A DNA stretch of 64,000 nt from CAIJXB01 sp964455905 (GCA_964455905.1 CAYVYN010000005.1:137285-201284); one strand, 5' to 3'; positions 28,098-37,961 are shown, counted from the first letter of the stretch. A program made the numbers and translations. The notes: generated by a model not told the origin, from the sequence alone.

Positions 28098-28567
28098 TGG
28101 AAAAAGAAACTAAAACAATTATTTTAAGACATAGAAGAGAAAACCTTAATAAATGCAGCTTACGAGGGCTAGAACCTAGAGAAGACATGGTATTTTATAC
28201 CTACCCCAAAGACTCCTTGCCTGTTTTAGAAAATACAATACTGCTTACTCTCGATGCCCCAGTCATCACAAAAGAAGACTCCTCATATAATTTATTTTTA
28301 ATTGACGGGACCTGGAAATACAGCAACGTAATGTACAATCAGCTTTCAAAGCCTCATCTTTTTGAAAAAAGAAGTCTTCCCAAAGAACTTAGAACGGCTT
28401 ATCCAAGAAAACAAGACGACTGTTTAGACCCAGAAAGAGGACTAGCCTCCGTCGAAGCACTTTTTGCCGCCTACTTTCTTCTTGGAAAAAGTACAGAAGG
28501 AATTTTAGATCTTTATCACTGGAAAGAAGCTTTCTTAGAAAAAAACAAGAATTTCTTTGCTCGATAA
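28097..28567 (+). CDS. DTW-domain (TapT/Tsr3-like) aminocarboxypropyltransferase
   Basis: The 156-residue protein shows the DTW signature 'LFLIDGTWKYSNVMY' (Asp70, Thr72, Trp73), the later 'LRTAYPRKQDDC' and 'GLASVEALFAAYFLLG', which align with the 'S-x-YRLRK…LSTLEA' block of the DTW/Tsr3 superfamily. Members transfer the aminocarboxypropyl group of SAM to uridine in tRNA (acp3U47, TapT) or rRNA. A zinc-binding Cys cluster often found at the N-terminus is missing here; only Cys20 is visible there. The ATG overlaps the helicase stop by 1 base, so it is the last gene of the rpmH-rnpA-helicase unit. Confidence 0.8.
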   Translation: MEKETKTIILRHRRENLNKCSLRGLEPREDMVFYTYPKDSLPVLENTILLTLDAPVITKEDSSYNLFLIDGTWKYSNVMYNQLSKPHLFEKRSLPKELRTAYPRKQDDCLDPERGLASVEALFAAYFLLGKSTEGILDLYHWKEAFLEKNKNFFAR

Positions 28568-28697
28568 AAGCATTCTTAAATCGACCAGCCAAGAATTTAG
28601 TTTAAAAAACCCTTATTTAAAAACGTTTAAAAACACAAATAGAATAAAAATAATCATAAATATGTAATTGAATTATAATTACAAATAAAGTAAAATA

Positions 28698-28712
28698 GTT
28701 AATTTAATTAAC
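28698..28712. promoter_or_regulatory. AT-rich palindrome upstream of the 1146-aa helical protein gene
   Basis: The 15-base perfect palindrome gttaatttaattaac sits 18 bases upstream of the ATG at 28730. It could be an operator or a promoter-proximal element; chance occurrence in AT-rich DNA is also possible. Confidence 0.3.
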
Positions 28713-28729
28713 TGTAGAGGCTGAAAATA

Positions 28730-31700
28730 ATGATTTCTTTATCTATTCCAACAATTACTTTTAATACCCACAAAGAACTTGATAGACTCCTAGGATCCGG
28801 AACAGTAGTCGATAAAATACCTGAGATAGAATCGCTAGTTCGCCAGACGTTTAATGAAATACCAAAAACCGGAAGCGTTCCATCAGACAACCATCAAAGC
28901 CAAATAGAAATCGTACTACTTGCCTCTAGAATTTCGCAAATTGAACAATCAGCAAGAACAGACTCCTTGGCTATTGGCCTCAAAACAATACAAAATTTAG
29001 TTGATTTTTTTCAAAAAAAACATTCTATCCATTGTTTTCCAACAATTTCAAATCCAAAAATTCAAGAACAAATCACAAGAGAACAAATTGTACAAGCTTC
29101 TCAAAAAATACTAGGGAATCTACATAGCTTTAATTATTATGACAATCCAATTGAATTAATTCTCTCTTTAACTGATGAAAAAATATCAAGTATCCCCGAG
29201 ATCTCTAATCAACTGCTTTCAATTATACATCCTAGAATGCGAATCAATTCCATATTAGAAATCTTAGATCTCCTAAAAAAAATTCCTCAAGAAAAGCGAC
29301 ATGCAATTTGTCAGTTGATAAATGAAATAAGTGAAAAGTCTCCACTAGAATACAAAAAAGCTATTAAGCTACTAAATCTGCTTCACACAATTCCCTTAGA
29401 CGAAATCGATGAACTTAAAACGAGTCTTCTAGTTTTTCGAGAAAAAAAAATCAGCGCCAACAGAATCCCTGAAATTTTAGAAGCCTTACTCGAAATTCCA
29501 ATTGGATTAAGAGCCCCAACATCCCAGGCAATCAAAGGATTGTTAAATTCTAAAATAGATAACGATGCGATAGAAAAATTACTAATCTCTTTATCACAAG
29601 TACCAATAGATCAACAAAAAAATATAGAATCTCTCCTTTCACTATACAATTCGACAGTAACAAATAAACACTACATAGTAAAAGCTCTTTATACAATCCC
29701 ATGCAACAACGAAGAAAAAAAATCTATCGTTAGATCTATAAAAGCAATATCTCAGTCTACAGAAGGTAAAGAAATTGCTAACTTAATCGTAAAAGAAGCT
29801 ATTAAAATAAAACACCCCCTATTATATGCAGGAATCGGCACAATAAATAAAGATTCCATTTTCAACCTCTTAATTATTATTAACTCTTTTTCTGATAAAA
29901 CCATCAGATCTACCCCGTCTAGAGCCCACGAAGCATCGTTTGCAAGCTTACAGACCGATTCTTCTCCTCTTGAAAAAAATCCCACACCTTTATCACTAGA
30001 AAAATTAAACATTTTCATGGAAGAGATCGTATCTAATCCTTTAAATCTGGAAATAACAAATCTTGAAAAACTAGCGGCAGGAAAATTTATTATTGAAAAT
30101 CCTAATATAGGTACGCTAAGCCCAAATGACGACTTAGCGATAAAAGCATTATCTCTATATCTCCTACTATTTAATAACCCAACAGCTCCGCTTAACCCTG
30201 AAATAAACTTCATTGAAAAAACTCTTAAGAGCATTCCTCGTGAACACTTATTAAATATAACAGACCTTGTGAAATTTTACTTGAAAATTAGCGAAAGAGA
30301 AACTACCCCAGCATTTATAATTAAACTAATCAATACTATTAAAAAAATCTCTCCCCAATCAAATGAAATTATCATTAAAGAAATTCGTAAAATAAGCGCA
30401 TTTTACCCCAAAATGAACGCGACAATCGATCTGATCGTATTTTTACATTCTGTTTTAGAAAACGAAAAAAGCCTAAGCAGTATTGTGGATTCTTTTTTAG
30501 AAAGTGAGCTTTTTTCCTCTCATCTTGCTAATAACAAAAAATTTACGGCTGATCTTTTCTTTATATTCGTGGTTGAAATAATAGCTCCTAATTTAATTGA
30601 GTTTGTAAAAAAGATGGACCAGGATACCTATCCAACACTCTTGGTATTATTTACAATGTTAAAGAAAAGTCAACCACCAATCCCCCTTAAAACAATTACC
30701 GAGGAAGATCTTTTAAATGCAATTTTAAAAATTCTTAAAAATCCAATAGGAATACTCAGAGAACTCGGTTGCCCCAAAGGGTTCATCGCGCACATACTAG
30801 ATTTTATTTTTATGAATTATGAAATTTTCAAACTTTCAGAAGATCATCCAGTAACTCTTGAAGCGTTTGCCATCATAGGTATAATCGGAGAGGGGCTCCG
30901 AGCAAAGAAAAACCACTACTTTATACATAAAAAATTATTAGAAAAAAAAGCTGAAAAAGTTGATCTTCGTAGACTTCACTTTTCCTTAAACAGCATCGAA
31001 ATTGACGTTGATTTTGAAAAAATACTTGGAGTAGTAAACCCTAAAAATTTTATAAGCATTTCTCAATTGCAACAAAATAACTCTCACATTTCTTCTAAAA
31101 CTTTTAGAAAACTATTTAATAATTTCAGAGAAAGGATAAATGCCCTTTCTAAACGCGAACAAGAAACTGTCAGTTCTGAATTATTAGGATATCGTAAACA
31201 AAATGAATCCATAGACGAAAATCCTACAGCGCAATCAATTTTCGCATCCCTCGAAAGAACCTGCACAGATGAAAGACTGTCTATTTCCTACTGGATGAAT
31301 TATTCCTCGTCTAACCCTGAGGCTAAAGCTCCCATTCATCTAATTGCTTTATATGCAATTTTAAACAATATTTTAACAAAACCAACTACCCTAAATCCTG
31401 GGGATATTTTTTCAGAGCAAGAACGCGCACTTTGTGGACTTGCCCATTCCATTGAGAATTGCCTATCTGGACAAAGTGAAGGCATCCTTAAAGTATATAA
31501 AGTTTTACTAAAAAACACAGCTCTTCCAACGGTAATAAAACCACTCCAAGAACAAGCGATGGAAGTCTCTGAAGATACGGTATCAGTTGATACCTGGAAT
31601 AGAGAGGAAACAAGCTTTGATAGCATCTCTACTTTTGTCTCGTCGGTAATCGAAGAAAACATACTTACAATCACAGACCTTCTTGAACAAGACGGGCCTC

Positions 31701-32170
31701 TGCTAAGAAGCCTTATACCAGACAATGAAGGAGCATTTAACCAACTTCCTCACCAAAGTATCTACTTAAAAAACCTGCTAAAAGCAGACCTTTTTCTAAA
31801 TCATAGCACTATTCTAGACATGAATGGCGACTGTATAGACATTGGTCTTCAAGAAAAAACAAAACAAGATATTTTAGAAAAAGTTGCTGAACACTTCATT
31901 CCGCAGCTGATAGAAACATTACAAACAAAAGTAAATCAAACGCTTAGTCTAATTAACTCTCCTGACTTAGAAAGTCAACGAAATGCACGAAAATTTTACA
32001 ATGCACTTACTGAATTTCTATCCTCTACAGACACTTTTGAATTAGATGAAGAAACATTAACAATAAAAATGCATAACACTGGGATTTTTCTTTTGCTAGA
32101 AAAACTGGAATATTTAACACAGATTAAATCCTCTAATAAAAAACGTAGAATAAATGACGCGGTATCCTAA
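28730..32170 (+). CDS. Large helical-repeat protein, 1146 aa
   Basis: ATG at 28730 follows an acceptable site (tagagg). The N-terminal half (about residues 150-390) contains spaced helical units resembling those of the solenoid proteins at the start of the window, for example 'LDLLKKIPQEKRHAICQLI', 'LNLLHTIPLDEIDELKTSL' and 'LEALLEIPIGLRAPTSQAI', but the spacing is longer and less regular. The second half is helical, charged and without a recognised domain. No signal peptide or membrane segment is seen; the C-terminus is very basic (KKRRIND). It converges on the P-type ATPase gene, with stops overlapping by 4 bases. I infer distant relation to the 1534-residue protein. The function is unknown; a scaffold or secreted effector is only a guess. 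Confidence 0.88.
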   Translation: MISLSIPTITFNTHKELDRLLGSGTVVDKIPEIESLVRQTFNEIPKTGSVPSDNHQSQIEIVLLASRISQIEQSARTDSLAIGLKTIQNLVDFFQKKHSIHCFPTISNPKIQEQITREQIVQASQKILGNLHSFNYYDNPIELILSLTDEKISSIPEISNQLLSIIHPRMRINSILEILDLLKKIPQEKRHAICQLINEISEKSPLEYKKAIKLLNLLHTIPLDEIDELKTSLLVFREKKISANRIPEILEALLEIPIGLRAPTSQAIKGLLNSKIDNDAIEKLLISLSQVPIDQQKNIESLLSLYNSTVTNKHYIVKALYTIPCNNEEKKSIVRSIKAISQSTEGKEIANLIVKEAIKIKHPLLYAGIGTINKDSIFNLLIIINSFSDKTIRSTPSRAHEASFASLQTDSSPLEKNPTPLSLEKLNIFMEEIVSNPLNLEITNLEKLAAGKFIIENPNIGTLSPNDDLAIKALSLYLLLFNNPTAPLNPEINFIEKTLKSIPREHLLNITDLVKFYLKISERETTPAFIIKLINTIKKISPQSNEIIIKEIRKISAFYPKMNATIDLIVFLHSVLENEKSLSSIVDSFLESELFSSHLANNKKFTADLFFIFVVEIIAPNLIEFVKKMDQDTYPTLLVLFTMLKKSQPPIPLKTITEEDLLNAILKILKNPIGILRELGCPKGFIAHILDFIFMNYEIFKLSEDHPVTLEAFAIIGIIGEGLRAKKNHYFIHKKLLEKKAEKVDLRRLHFSLNSIEIDVDFEKILGVVNPKNFISISQLQQNNSHISSKTFRKLFNNFRERINALSKREQETVSSELLGYRKQNESIDENPTAQSIFASLERTCTDERLSISYWMNYSSSNPEAKAPIHLIALYAILNNILTKPTTLNPGDIFSEQERALCGLAHSIENCLSGQSEGILKVYKVLLKNTALPTVIKPLQEQAMEVSEDTVSVDTWNREETSFDSISTFVSSVIEENILTITDLLEQDGPLLRSLIPDNEGAFNQLPHQSIYLKNLLKADLFLNHSTILDMNGDCIDIGLQEKTKQDILEKVAEHFIPQLIETLQTKVNQTLSLINSPDLESQRNARKFYNALTEFLSSTDTFELDEETLTIKMHNTGIFLLLEKLEYLTQIKSSNKKRRINDAVS

Positions 32171-34833
32171 AAAAAATTAAACCGCTTAACAAACCACGAC
32201 TTAACAAATTGCGTAAGTGTGCAATATAAAAACAAGATGCCGCTAAGAAAGTAAAAGTACGATACGGGAAGAGGGACTAATCCAATGCTCCGGCCTATTG
32301 AGGAATAGGGAATAAAAACCCCTATTCCCATTACAAGCAACGTAGTGACAAGCAAAGGGATCGACGCTATACTTTGTATAAAAGGAATTTTTCTTGTTCT
32401 GAGCATATGTACAATCAACACCTGAGAAAGAACCCCTTCAATAAACCACCCTGATTGAAAAAAAGCCTGTAACTCTATAGAGTTTGCTTTAAAAACAAAC
32501 CATAGAACAGCAAAAGTAACATAATCAAATAAAGAACTAATCGGGCCTATAAAAAACATGAACTTAGCTATTCGACCAGCTTCCCATTTACGAGGTTTTA
32601 CTAAAAACTCCTTATCGACATGATCAAAAGGTATCGCCATTTGAGAAAAATCATAGAGTAAATTTTGCGTAAGCAACTGAACTGGCAGCATAGGTAAAAA
32701 GGGAAATAGGACACTGGCACCTAAAACACTAAATACATTCCCAAAGTTAGAACTTGTAGCCATTTTTATGTATTTAATGATGTTTCCAAATGTTTTACGT
32801 CCCTCAAGAACCCCATCACCAAGAAAAAGCAGGCTCTTTTCAAGCATAATAATATCAGCTGATTCTTTAGCAATATCCACTGCTGTATCTACAGAAATAC
32901 CTATATCAGCTTCTCTTAAGGCAGGAGCATCGTTAATCCCATCTCCCAAATATCCAACCACATGACCATTTGCTTTAAGAGCCCTGATAACACGACTCTT
33001 TTGTAAAGGGTTTAATTTTGCAAAAATGGTAATCCTATCAACCTTCGAACGAAGTATATTCTCGTCCATACTATCTACCTGAGATCCGGTTAAAATACCC
33101 TGAACCTCAAGGTTTACTAAATGACAAATCCTTTGCGTTACAACCTCGTTATCTCCTGTTAAAACCTTGACCGAAACGCCGTACTCTTTTAAAAGAGATA
33201 AAGCTTTTGCTGTAGACTGCTTAGGAGGGTCTAAGAAAGCTAAATACCCTAAAAATGTTAGGCTATCTTCATCGTTGACCGTATATTCTTTTTTATCTTC
33301 CTTAACAGCTTCCTTGAATGCAATGGCTAAAACACGCAGTCCATCTTTATTTAAATCCTTTTCTTTTTCTTTTAAATGGGTTCTTAGTTCCTCAGTTAAA
33401 TCTAAAAGACCTTGTTGTGTTTGAACCCGATTGCAAATAGATAGCACCTCATCAAAAGCTCCTTTACAAATCAAGAGAGTCTCTCTCATGTCTTTTTCTA
33501 ACACTACAGACATTCGTCGCCTTGTAAAATCAAAAGGGATTTCGTCTATCTTCTTGAAAATTTCGTGCAAGTTAAAGTCTTTTTCTAGGTGTTTATGCTC
33601 CAAAACAGCAACGTCCAATAGATTCTTTAACCCTGTTTGGTAATAGCTATTCAAGTATCCGTAAGTAAGAACCTTCTCATTTTCAGCTCCATCCGCATTT
33701 AAATACTTCTCAAGGATAATCCGATCCTGCGTAAGGGTTCCTGTTTTATCTGTACAAAGAATATTCATAGCGCCAAAATTCTGAATCGCGTTCAACTTTT
33801 TTACAATGACCTTATGCTTTGCCATACTAAGAGCTCCTCTGGCTAGGTTAGAGGTAACAATCATTGGGAGCATCTCTGGTGTCAATCCAACTGCTACAGA
33901 AAGAGAAAAAAGAAAAGCCTCTAAAAGGTTTCCTTTAGTCAAAGAATTAAGTAAAAAAACAACAGGAACGATCACTATAATAAAACGAATTAAAAGCCAG
34001 CTAACTTTGTTAATTCCTTCATCAAAATTAGTCAAAGGTCTTTTCGCTTCGATTATTTTTGCCATAGAACCAAAATAAGTTTTAGTTCCAGTATGAAGAA
34101 CGACTGCTATTGCAGTACCATTTAAAACATTTGTCCCCATAAAACAAAGATGGCGCATTTCGAGAGGATTTCTGTCTTCTATAGGAGCAATTAAGGCCTC
34201 TTTTTCTACAGGTAAAGACTCGCCTGTTAGAATTCCTTGACTTACATAAAGCCCTTTGGAACTTAGCAATCTCACATCGGCCGGGATAAAATCCCCAACA
34301 GAAAGATGAATAATGTCACCAGGGACTAAATATTTAACATCTATATCATGAATAACCGACTGTTGCCTTTTTATTCTTTGTACCGTTGCTTTTACACTTA
34401 CTAAACTCTTTAGCTTCTCTGCGGCCAAATTAGAGCGATACTCTTGAATAAATCGCATAAAAATACCGAGAAAAACCATAACTCCCATAATAATTACAGC
34501 ATCTTTTTGAGCTAAAAAAAAGGACACCACCGCTAATACAATCAATAAAATGACAAAAGGATTATTAAAACATCCTAAAAAAAGTGAATACCAAGAAATA
34601 GTTTTCTCATGAGCCACTCTGTTAAGTCCAAATGCATCTAGCTTAGCCCGTACATTCCCTTCGTGCAAGCCCTCCTCTGAGGTCTTTAAAGTTCTAAACA
34701 AATCAGAGATAGGCATAGACGACAAAGAACGTAATTCGCTCAAAGAAGAAGAGTCTACTTGTTCTTTATGGGGTTGTTTAAATAAGAACCTGATCCAATC
34801 TTTCGTTTTTTGAAAAACCATGTAATTTCTCAT
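32167..34833 (-). CDS. mgtA: P-type Mg2+-transporting ATPase (MgtA/MgtB type)
   Basis: This is an 888-residue P3B ATPase. I start at ATG 34833, 7 bases after the upstream stop; the frame is open further 5' but only inside the neighbouring gene. Visible: N-terminal cation-ATPase domain ('EEGLHEGNVRAKLDAFGLNR'); actuator 'ILTGESLPVEKEA' (TGES near 203); phosphorylation site 'CTDKTGTLT' (Asp362); nucleotide-binding region 'ICKGAFDEVLSICN'; hinge 'LGDGINDAPALREADIGISV'; and C-terminal membrane segments with 'LTQNLLYDFSQ'. MgtA-type pumps import Mg2+ into the cytoplasm down its electrochemical gradient. It is the distal gene of recX-hemA-bactofilin-like-mgtA. No Mg-sensing leader can be read because its 5' region is coding. 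Confidence 0.93.
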   Translation of the reverse strand: MRNYMVFQKTKDWIRFLFKQPHKEQVDSSSLSELRSLSSMPISDLFRTLKTSEEGLHEGNVRAKLDAFGLNRVAHEKTISWYSLFLGCFNNPFVILLIVLAVVSFFLAQKDAVIIMGVMVFLGIFMRFIQEYRSNLAAEKLKSLVSVKATVQRIKRQQSVIHDIDVKYLVPGDIIHLSVGDFIPADVRLLSSKGLYVSQGILTGESLPVEKEALIAPIEDRNPLEMRHLCFMGTNVLNGTAIAVVLHTGTKTYFGSMAKIIEAKRPLTNFDEGINKVSWLLIRFIIVIVPVVFLLNSLTKGNLLEAFLFSLSVAVGLTPEMLPMIVTSNLARGALSMAKHKVIVKKLNAIQNFGAMNILCTDKTGTLTQDRIILEKYLNADGAENEKVLTYGYLNSYYQTGLKNLLDVAVLEHKHLEKDFNLHEIFKKIDEIPFDFTRRRMSVVLEKDMRETLLICKGAFDEVLSICNRVQTQQGLLDLTEELRTHLKEKEKDLNKDGLRVLAIAFKEAVKEDKKEYTVNDEDSLTFLGYLAFLDPPKQSTAKALSLLKEYGVSVKVLTGDNEVVTQRICHLVNLEVQGILTGSQVDSMDENILRSKVDRITIFAKLNPLQKSRVIRALKANGHVVGYLGDGINDAPALREADIGISVDTAVDIAKESADIIMLEKSLLFLGDGVLEGRKTFGNIIKYIKMATSSNFGNVFSVLGASVLFPFLPMLPVQLLTQNLLYDFSQMAIPFDHVDKEFLVKPRKWEAGRIAKFMFFIGPISSLFDYVTFAVLWFVFKANSIELQAFFQSGWFIEGVLSQVLIVHMLRTRKIPFIQSIASIPLLVTTLLVMGIGVFIPYSSIGRSIGLVPLPVSYFYFLSGILFLYCTLTQFVKSWFVKRFNFF

Positions 34834-34840
34834 GAAAATT

Positions 34841-35968
34841 TTATGAATCTTTTTTAAATTGTCCAAGAATAGATGAGCCAAGACCAAAAAGCATAGCAAA
34901 CAAAGAAATAAACCATCCAACAAAAGGAATATAACAAAGAGAATAATATAACAACTGGCCTAAAAACAAAGTCAAAACCTTATTTTTCTTCCAGCCAATA
35001 GATTCAAATAAAGCATTCGAAAGCCAAAGGATGGAAAAAATTTTAACCGTGTAAAAGCTAATAATATTTAAGGCCATTAACGTGAGAGCAAACGGGGTAC
35101 CAATTACTGTAATCAAAAGAAAAAAAGAAGATATGGGCAATAAAATTAAGATTAAAACACCGACAAAAAAAGATTTCCAAGGAGTCTTACGTAAAACCCT
35201 TAAGGCACTTTCTATCTTTTTTGGGAAAAATCGAATTAAAATAGCACCAACACCAAATGTATAAAGAAAATTCATTAAAAAAGAAGCAACTCTAGAGCCT
35301 ATAACCACGCCACTTAAAATGGGCATATCGACTACATCTCTAAAAAAAGAAGTCTTATAGACAATTTCGCCTAATACTTTAGCTCCAGGATCCCTTGTCA
35401 GAGGATAAGAACTCCTATAGGTAAGATTTCCATCAATTTCTGCGGTCCCCATCAATCGAAGTCTTCCAACAAACGTTTGCAAATCTTTCTTCATTGTGCC
35501 TGATAACTTAAGTCCACCAGCTAAAGCTAAAACATTTCCTTCTATCGTATTTTCTATATCGCAGTATCCTGCAAGCAAAAATAAGTTGCCTAAAAGACAA
35601 CCCTTAGAAGGAAAATTAATATTCACGCCAAAAATAGCAGAGTCTCCAAAAATTTCTCCTTCTATGGAAACCTGACCGGCTAAAATTTTACTATTCCCAG
35701 TAATCTTCCCGTTCACCACAACAACGGCTCCTGCCGCATAAAGATTTCCACGAATTTCGCCGTCTATAATAATTTGAGTCCCTACTAAATACGCATCGCC
35801 ATCGATAATTCCATCAACTTCGATAGTATCTCCAGTTTCAACATACCTTCCGTGAAAAACCTGTCCCGACGGAATTAGGGTAATGTCTCCTTTTTCTGGA
35901 AAAAAATCAAATTCATCAGCTGATAAAAACGTCGTCCAAAAGAAGCAAAAAAGAAAAATTAAGCGCAT
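34841..35968 (-). CDS. Bactofilin-like beta-helix domain with C-terminal membrane segments
   Basis: The 375-residue protein has a signal peptide (MRLIFLFCFFWTTFLSA), then about residues 30-200 with short repeating strands separated by 'IDGDAYLVG', 'IRGNLYAAG', 'ITGNSKILAG', 'IFGDSAIFG' and 'IEGNVLALAGG', the ladder pattern of polymer-forming bactofilin-type right-handed beta helices. Four or so hydrophobic segments follow (about 215-375). The beta-helix should therefore be periplasmic and membrane-tethered, unlike cytoplasmic bactofilins. Bactofilin BacA has a role in peptidoglycan-dependent division in Chlamydia, so a morphogenetic role is conceivable; its presence in an operon with the Mg2+ pump suggests instead an accessory envelope factor. 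It overlaps hemA by 10 bases. Confidence 0.8.
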   Translation of the reverse strand: MRLIFLFCFFWTTFLSADEFDFFPEKGDITLIPSGQVFHGRYVETGDTIEVDGIIDGDAYLVGTQIIIDGEIRGNLYAAGAVVVVNGKITGNSKILAGQVSIEGEIFGDSAIFGVNINFPSKGCLLGNLFLLAGYCDIENTIEGNVLALAGGLKLSGTMKKDLQTFVGRLRLMGTAEIDGNLTYRSSYPLTRDPGAKVLGEIVYKTSFFRDVVDMPILSGVVIGSRVASFLMNFLYTFGVGAILIRFFPKKIESALRVLRKTPWKSFFVGVLILILLPISSFFLLITVIGTPFALTLMALNIISFYTVKIFSILWLSNALFESIGWKKNKVLTLFLGQLLYYSLCYIPFVGWFISLFAMLFGLGSSILGQFKKDS

Positions 35969-36948
35969 ACATATAGTCTCTTTTTCTTTTCCAAATAACG
36001 AACAACATGTTTTTTGACTAACTTTTCTAAATGCTCTTGAATATCTTTTTGCAGAACCAAAGAATGCTGTTGCTTTTCCTCGATAAACTTGTTGATTTCT
36101 TCAATATTAAATAAAGTAATCTGTGGATTTTTTGTAATCATAGGATCCACATTTCGAGGTAATCCTAAATCCACAACTAATCTTGTCTTTAATAAAGAAA
36201 AATCCTTAGGAAGCTGGTTTGCCTTTATAATGTATTCAGAAGAATGGCTTGCGCAAATTACCATATCAAACTCCACCCACCGATCTATGTCATCCCATGA
36301 AAAAAAAGCAGTACCGGATGGTGGTGATAATTCGTTTTTAGATTGTCTAGTAGCAAGCTGCATAACAAAAACGCCCTTGCTCTTAAAAAAAGAAATTATC
36401 AATTTATTGATCTCAGAATACCCTACAAGCAATAAGGAAACAGGCATTTTCTCTGAAAAAAAACACCTAGAAAGATCCCAAAGGGTTGATTCCAAAGAAA
36501 CTAAGCCTCTTGGCAAAGAAAACTTCGTCCTAATCTCTTTCCCTATCTTTAAACTTTTCTGAAATAGATAATGTAAAGCCGATGGTAACTGTCTACTAGA
36601 ATCACGCTCATAAGATCTTTTAACCTGTCCCTGAATTTCCGCTTCGCCAAAAAGCACACTATCAACACCTGAAGTCACTTTTGCTAAATGATCGAAACAC
36701 TTTTCGCCAAAGTAGCAATAAAACCTCTGCTCAAAATCACCTCTCGTGTTAAATAAAGAAAGAAAATCAGCATACGTTTGCATAAGATCAGTAGAGCTAA
36801 AATAGATCTCTGTGCGGTTACACGTTGAAAGCAAAACAACAGGAAAAAAAGTACTCTTAGTCAAAAATTCACAAGAAACTTTTGCAAAAGATTCCCTACA
36901 AATAAGCTCGGAAGATTTGTAACTGATTCCTAACACACCAATATCCAT
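35959..36948 (-). CDS. hemA: Glutamyl-tRNA reductase
   Basis: HemA reduces glutamyl-tRNA to glutamate-1-semialdehyde, the first step of C5 haem synthesis. The 329-residue protein has the substrate-binding/catalytic signature 'LLSTCNRTEIYFSS' with the nucleophile Cys43, 'VTSGVDSVLFGEAEIQGQVK', and a Rossmann region with 'LVVDLGLPRNVDP'. It is about 90 residues shorter than E. coli HemA and lacks most of the C-terminal dimerisation helix, a feature shared with chlamydial HemA. It lies between recX (48-base gap) and the beta-helix membrane gene (10-base overlap). Confidence 0.93.
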   Translation of the reverse strand: MDIGVLGISYKSSELICRESFAKVSCEFLTKSTFFPVVLLSTCNRTEIYFSSTDLMQTYADFLSLFNTRGDFEQRFYCYFGEKCFDHLAKVTSGVDSVLFGEAEIQGQVKRSYERDSSRQLPSALHYLFQKSLKIGKEIRTKFSLPRGLVSLESTLWDLSRCFFSEKMPVSLLLVGYSEINKLIISFFKSKGVFVMQLATRQSKNELSPPSGTAFFSWDDIDRWVEFDMVICASHSSEYIIKANQLPKDFSLLKTRLVVDLGLPRNVDPMITKNPQITLFNIEEINKFIEEKQQHSLVLQKDIQEHLEKLVKKHVVRYLEKKKRLYVCA

Positions 36949-36996
36949 AGAACCTCACCCGTGCATTCGTTATTTTTTCTTTATAAAACAAAAGAT

Positions 36997-37620
36997 TCAA
37001 TAATTGCAAAAATCTTCTTCATCCAAGCCTTTGAAAACAGCGTGAATATTCTCCTTTTTAAAACCTCGTCGAAGTAATGAAGAAAACACCTTAGCCTGTA
37101 CTTCTCTTGTAAAGGATTCAGAATATTGATCTATTTTTTTCTTCTTAAGGTAACGAACGATCGACTCTTTTTCTAGACGGTCCGTATTTTCTAACTCTAA
37201 CAAGATAACGTCACGATTTACCAATTTTTTCAACTTATAAAAAGCTAAAGATACTCCCCTACCCTTAGATAGATCTCCAAGAACTTTTCTTTCCGCAAGG
37301 GTTTTATCATCTAAAGCCCCCATTTTCCTACAAAAATCCAATGCTTTTTCTACAGCTTCTAGGGAAAAACCCTTTTTAAGTAATTTATCCTCCAGCTCAG
37401 AAGAAAATAAAGACTTCAAGCTTAAAGATTTAATGGCAATTTCCTTGGCAGCTTTTTCTTCTATTACAAAAAAAGCAACCTCAGCTTCTTGTAAAGAGGT
37501 CAGTTGGTAAAAAGAGCGATCGACCTTAGATAAAATCGATTTATGGCTTTTTTTCCAAAGGCTGCCCTCAAAATAAATAAATGCCGACTCTCCATCCTTT
37601 TCAATACGAATTGCGCTCAT
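36997..37620 (-). CDS. recX: RecX-like regulatory protein
   Basis: The 207-residue protein is built of three-helix RecX units: 'LEDKLLKKGFSLEAVEKAL' with 'ALDDKTLAERKVLGDLSKGR', then 'GVSLAFYKLKKLVNRDVI' and the final 'VFSSLLRRGFKKENIHAVF'. RecX binds RecA filaments and limits recombination. I use the ATG at 37620; a GTG three codons earlier is possible, since a ggtgg sequence falls between them. It is first in the group recX-hemA-bactofilin-like-mgtA and is divergent from the 86-residue protein gene. Confidence 0.85.
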   Translation of the reverse strand: MSAIRIEKDGESAFIYFEGSLWKKSHKSILSKVDRSFYQLTSLQEAEVAFFVIEEKAAKEIAIKSLSLKSLFSSELEDKLLKKGFSLEAVEKALDFCRKMGALDDKTLAERKVLGDLSKGRGVSLAFYKLKKLVNRDVILLELENTDRLEKESIVRYLKKKKIDQYSESFTREVQAKVFSSLLRRGFKKENIHAVFKGLDEEDFCNY

Positions 37621-37700
37621 ATCCACCACAACAAAAAAATAAGCTAGAAATTAAATTAAATTATTTATATTATAAAAATAACAAACAGGAGGCATTTTAA

Positions 37701-37961
37701 ATGTACGAAGCTATAAAACCATTAAATACCCAAGCTTTAGAAACAGAAAGTTCTTCGCAACCTGTCGCCTATCAACTTACAAGCACACTCGAACGTCAAA
37801 AAGCCGTCAACGCCTCGTTAAAATCCAACCTGCTCACTCTGACTAATACGGTCATAGAAGGCATGTTCCATCGACAAGCGCAAAGAAGCAAAGAAGTAAT
37901 AGAAAACATTAAAGCAGAATGGGATGCCATTCAAAAATGGGATTCCATTCGACGCAGCTAA
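37701..37961 (+). CDS. Small conserved-looking helical protein, 86 aa
   Basis: A very strong Shine-Dalgarno (caggagg, 8 bases before ATG) supports expression. The product has a polar N-terminus and a long amphipathic helix (residues about 28-82, with 'TLTNTVIEGMFHRQAQRSKE'), and no signal peptide or membrane segment. It is followed at 63 bases by another small protein gene and then rluD. Small helical proteins of this kind in chlamydiae are sometimes type III chaperones or substrates, but I see nothing specific, and I do not recognise the family. Confidence 0.75.
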   Translation: MYEAIKPLNTQALETESSSQPVAYQLTSTLERQKAVNASLKSNLLTLTNTVIEGMFHRQAQRSKEVIENIKAEWDAIQKWDSIRRS

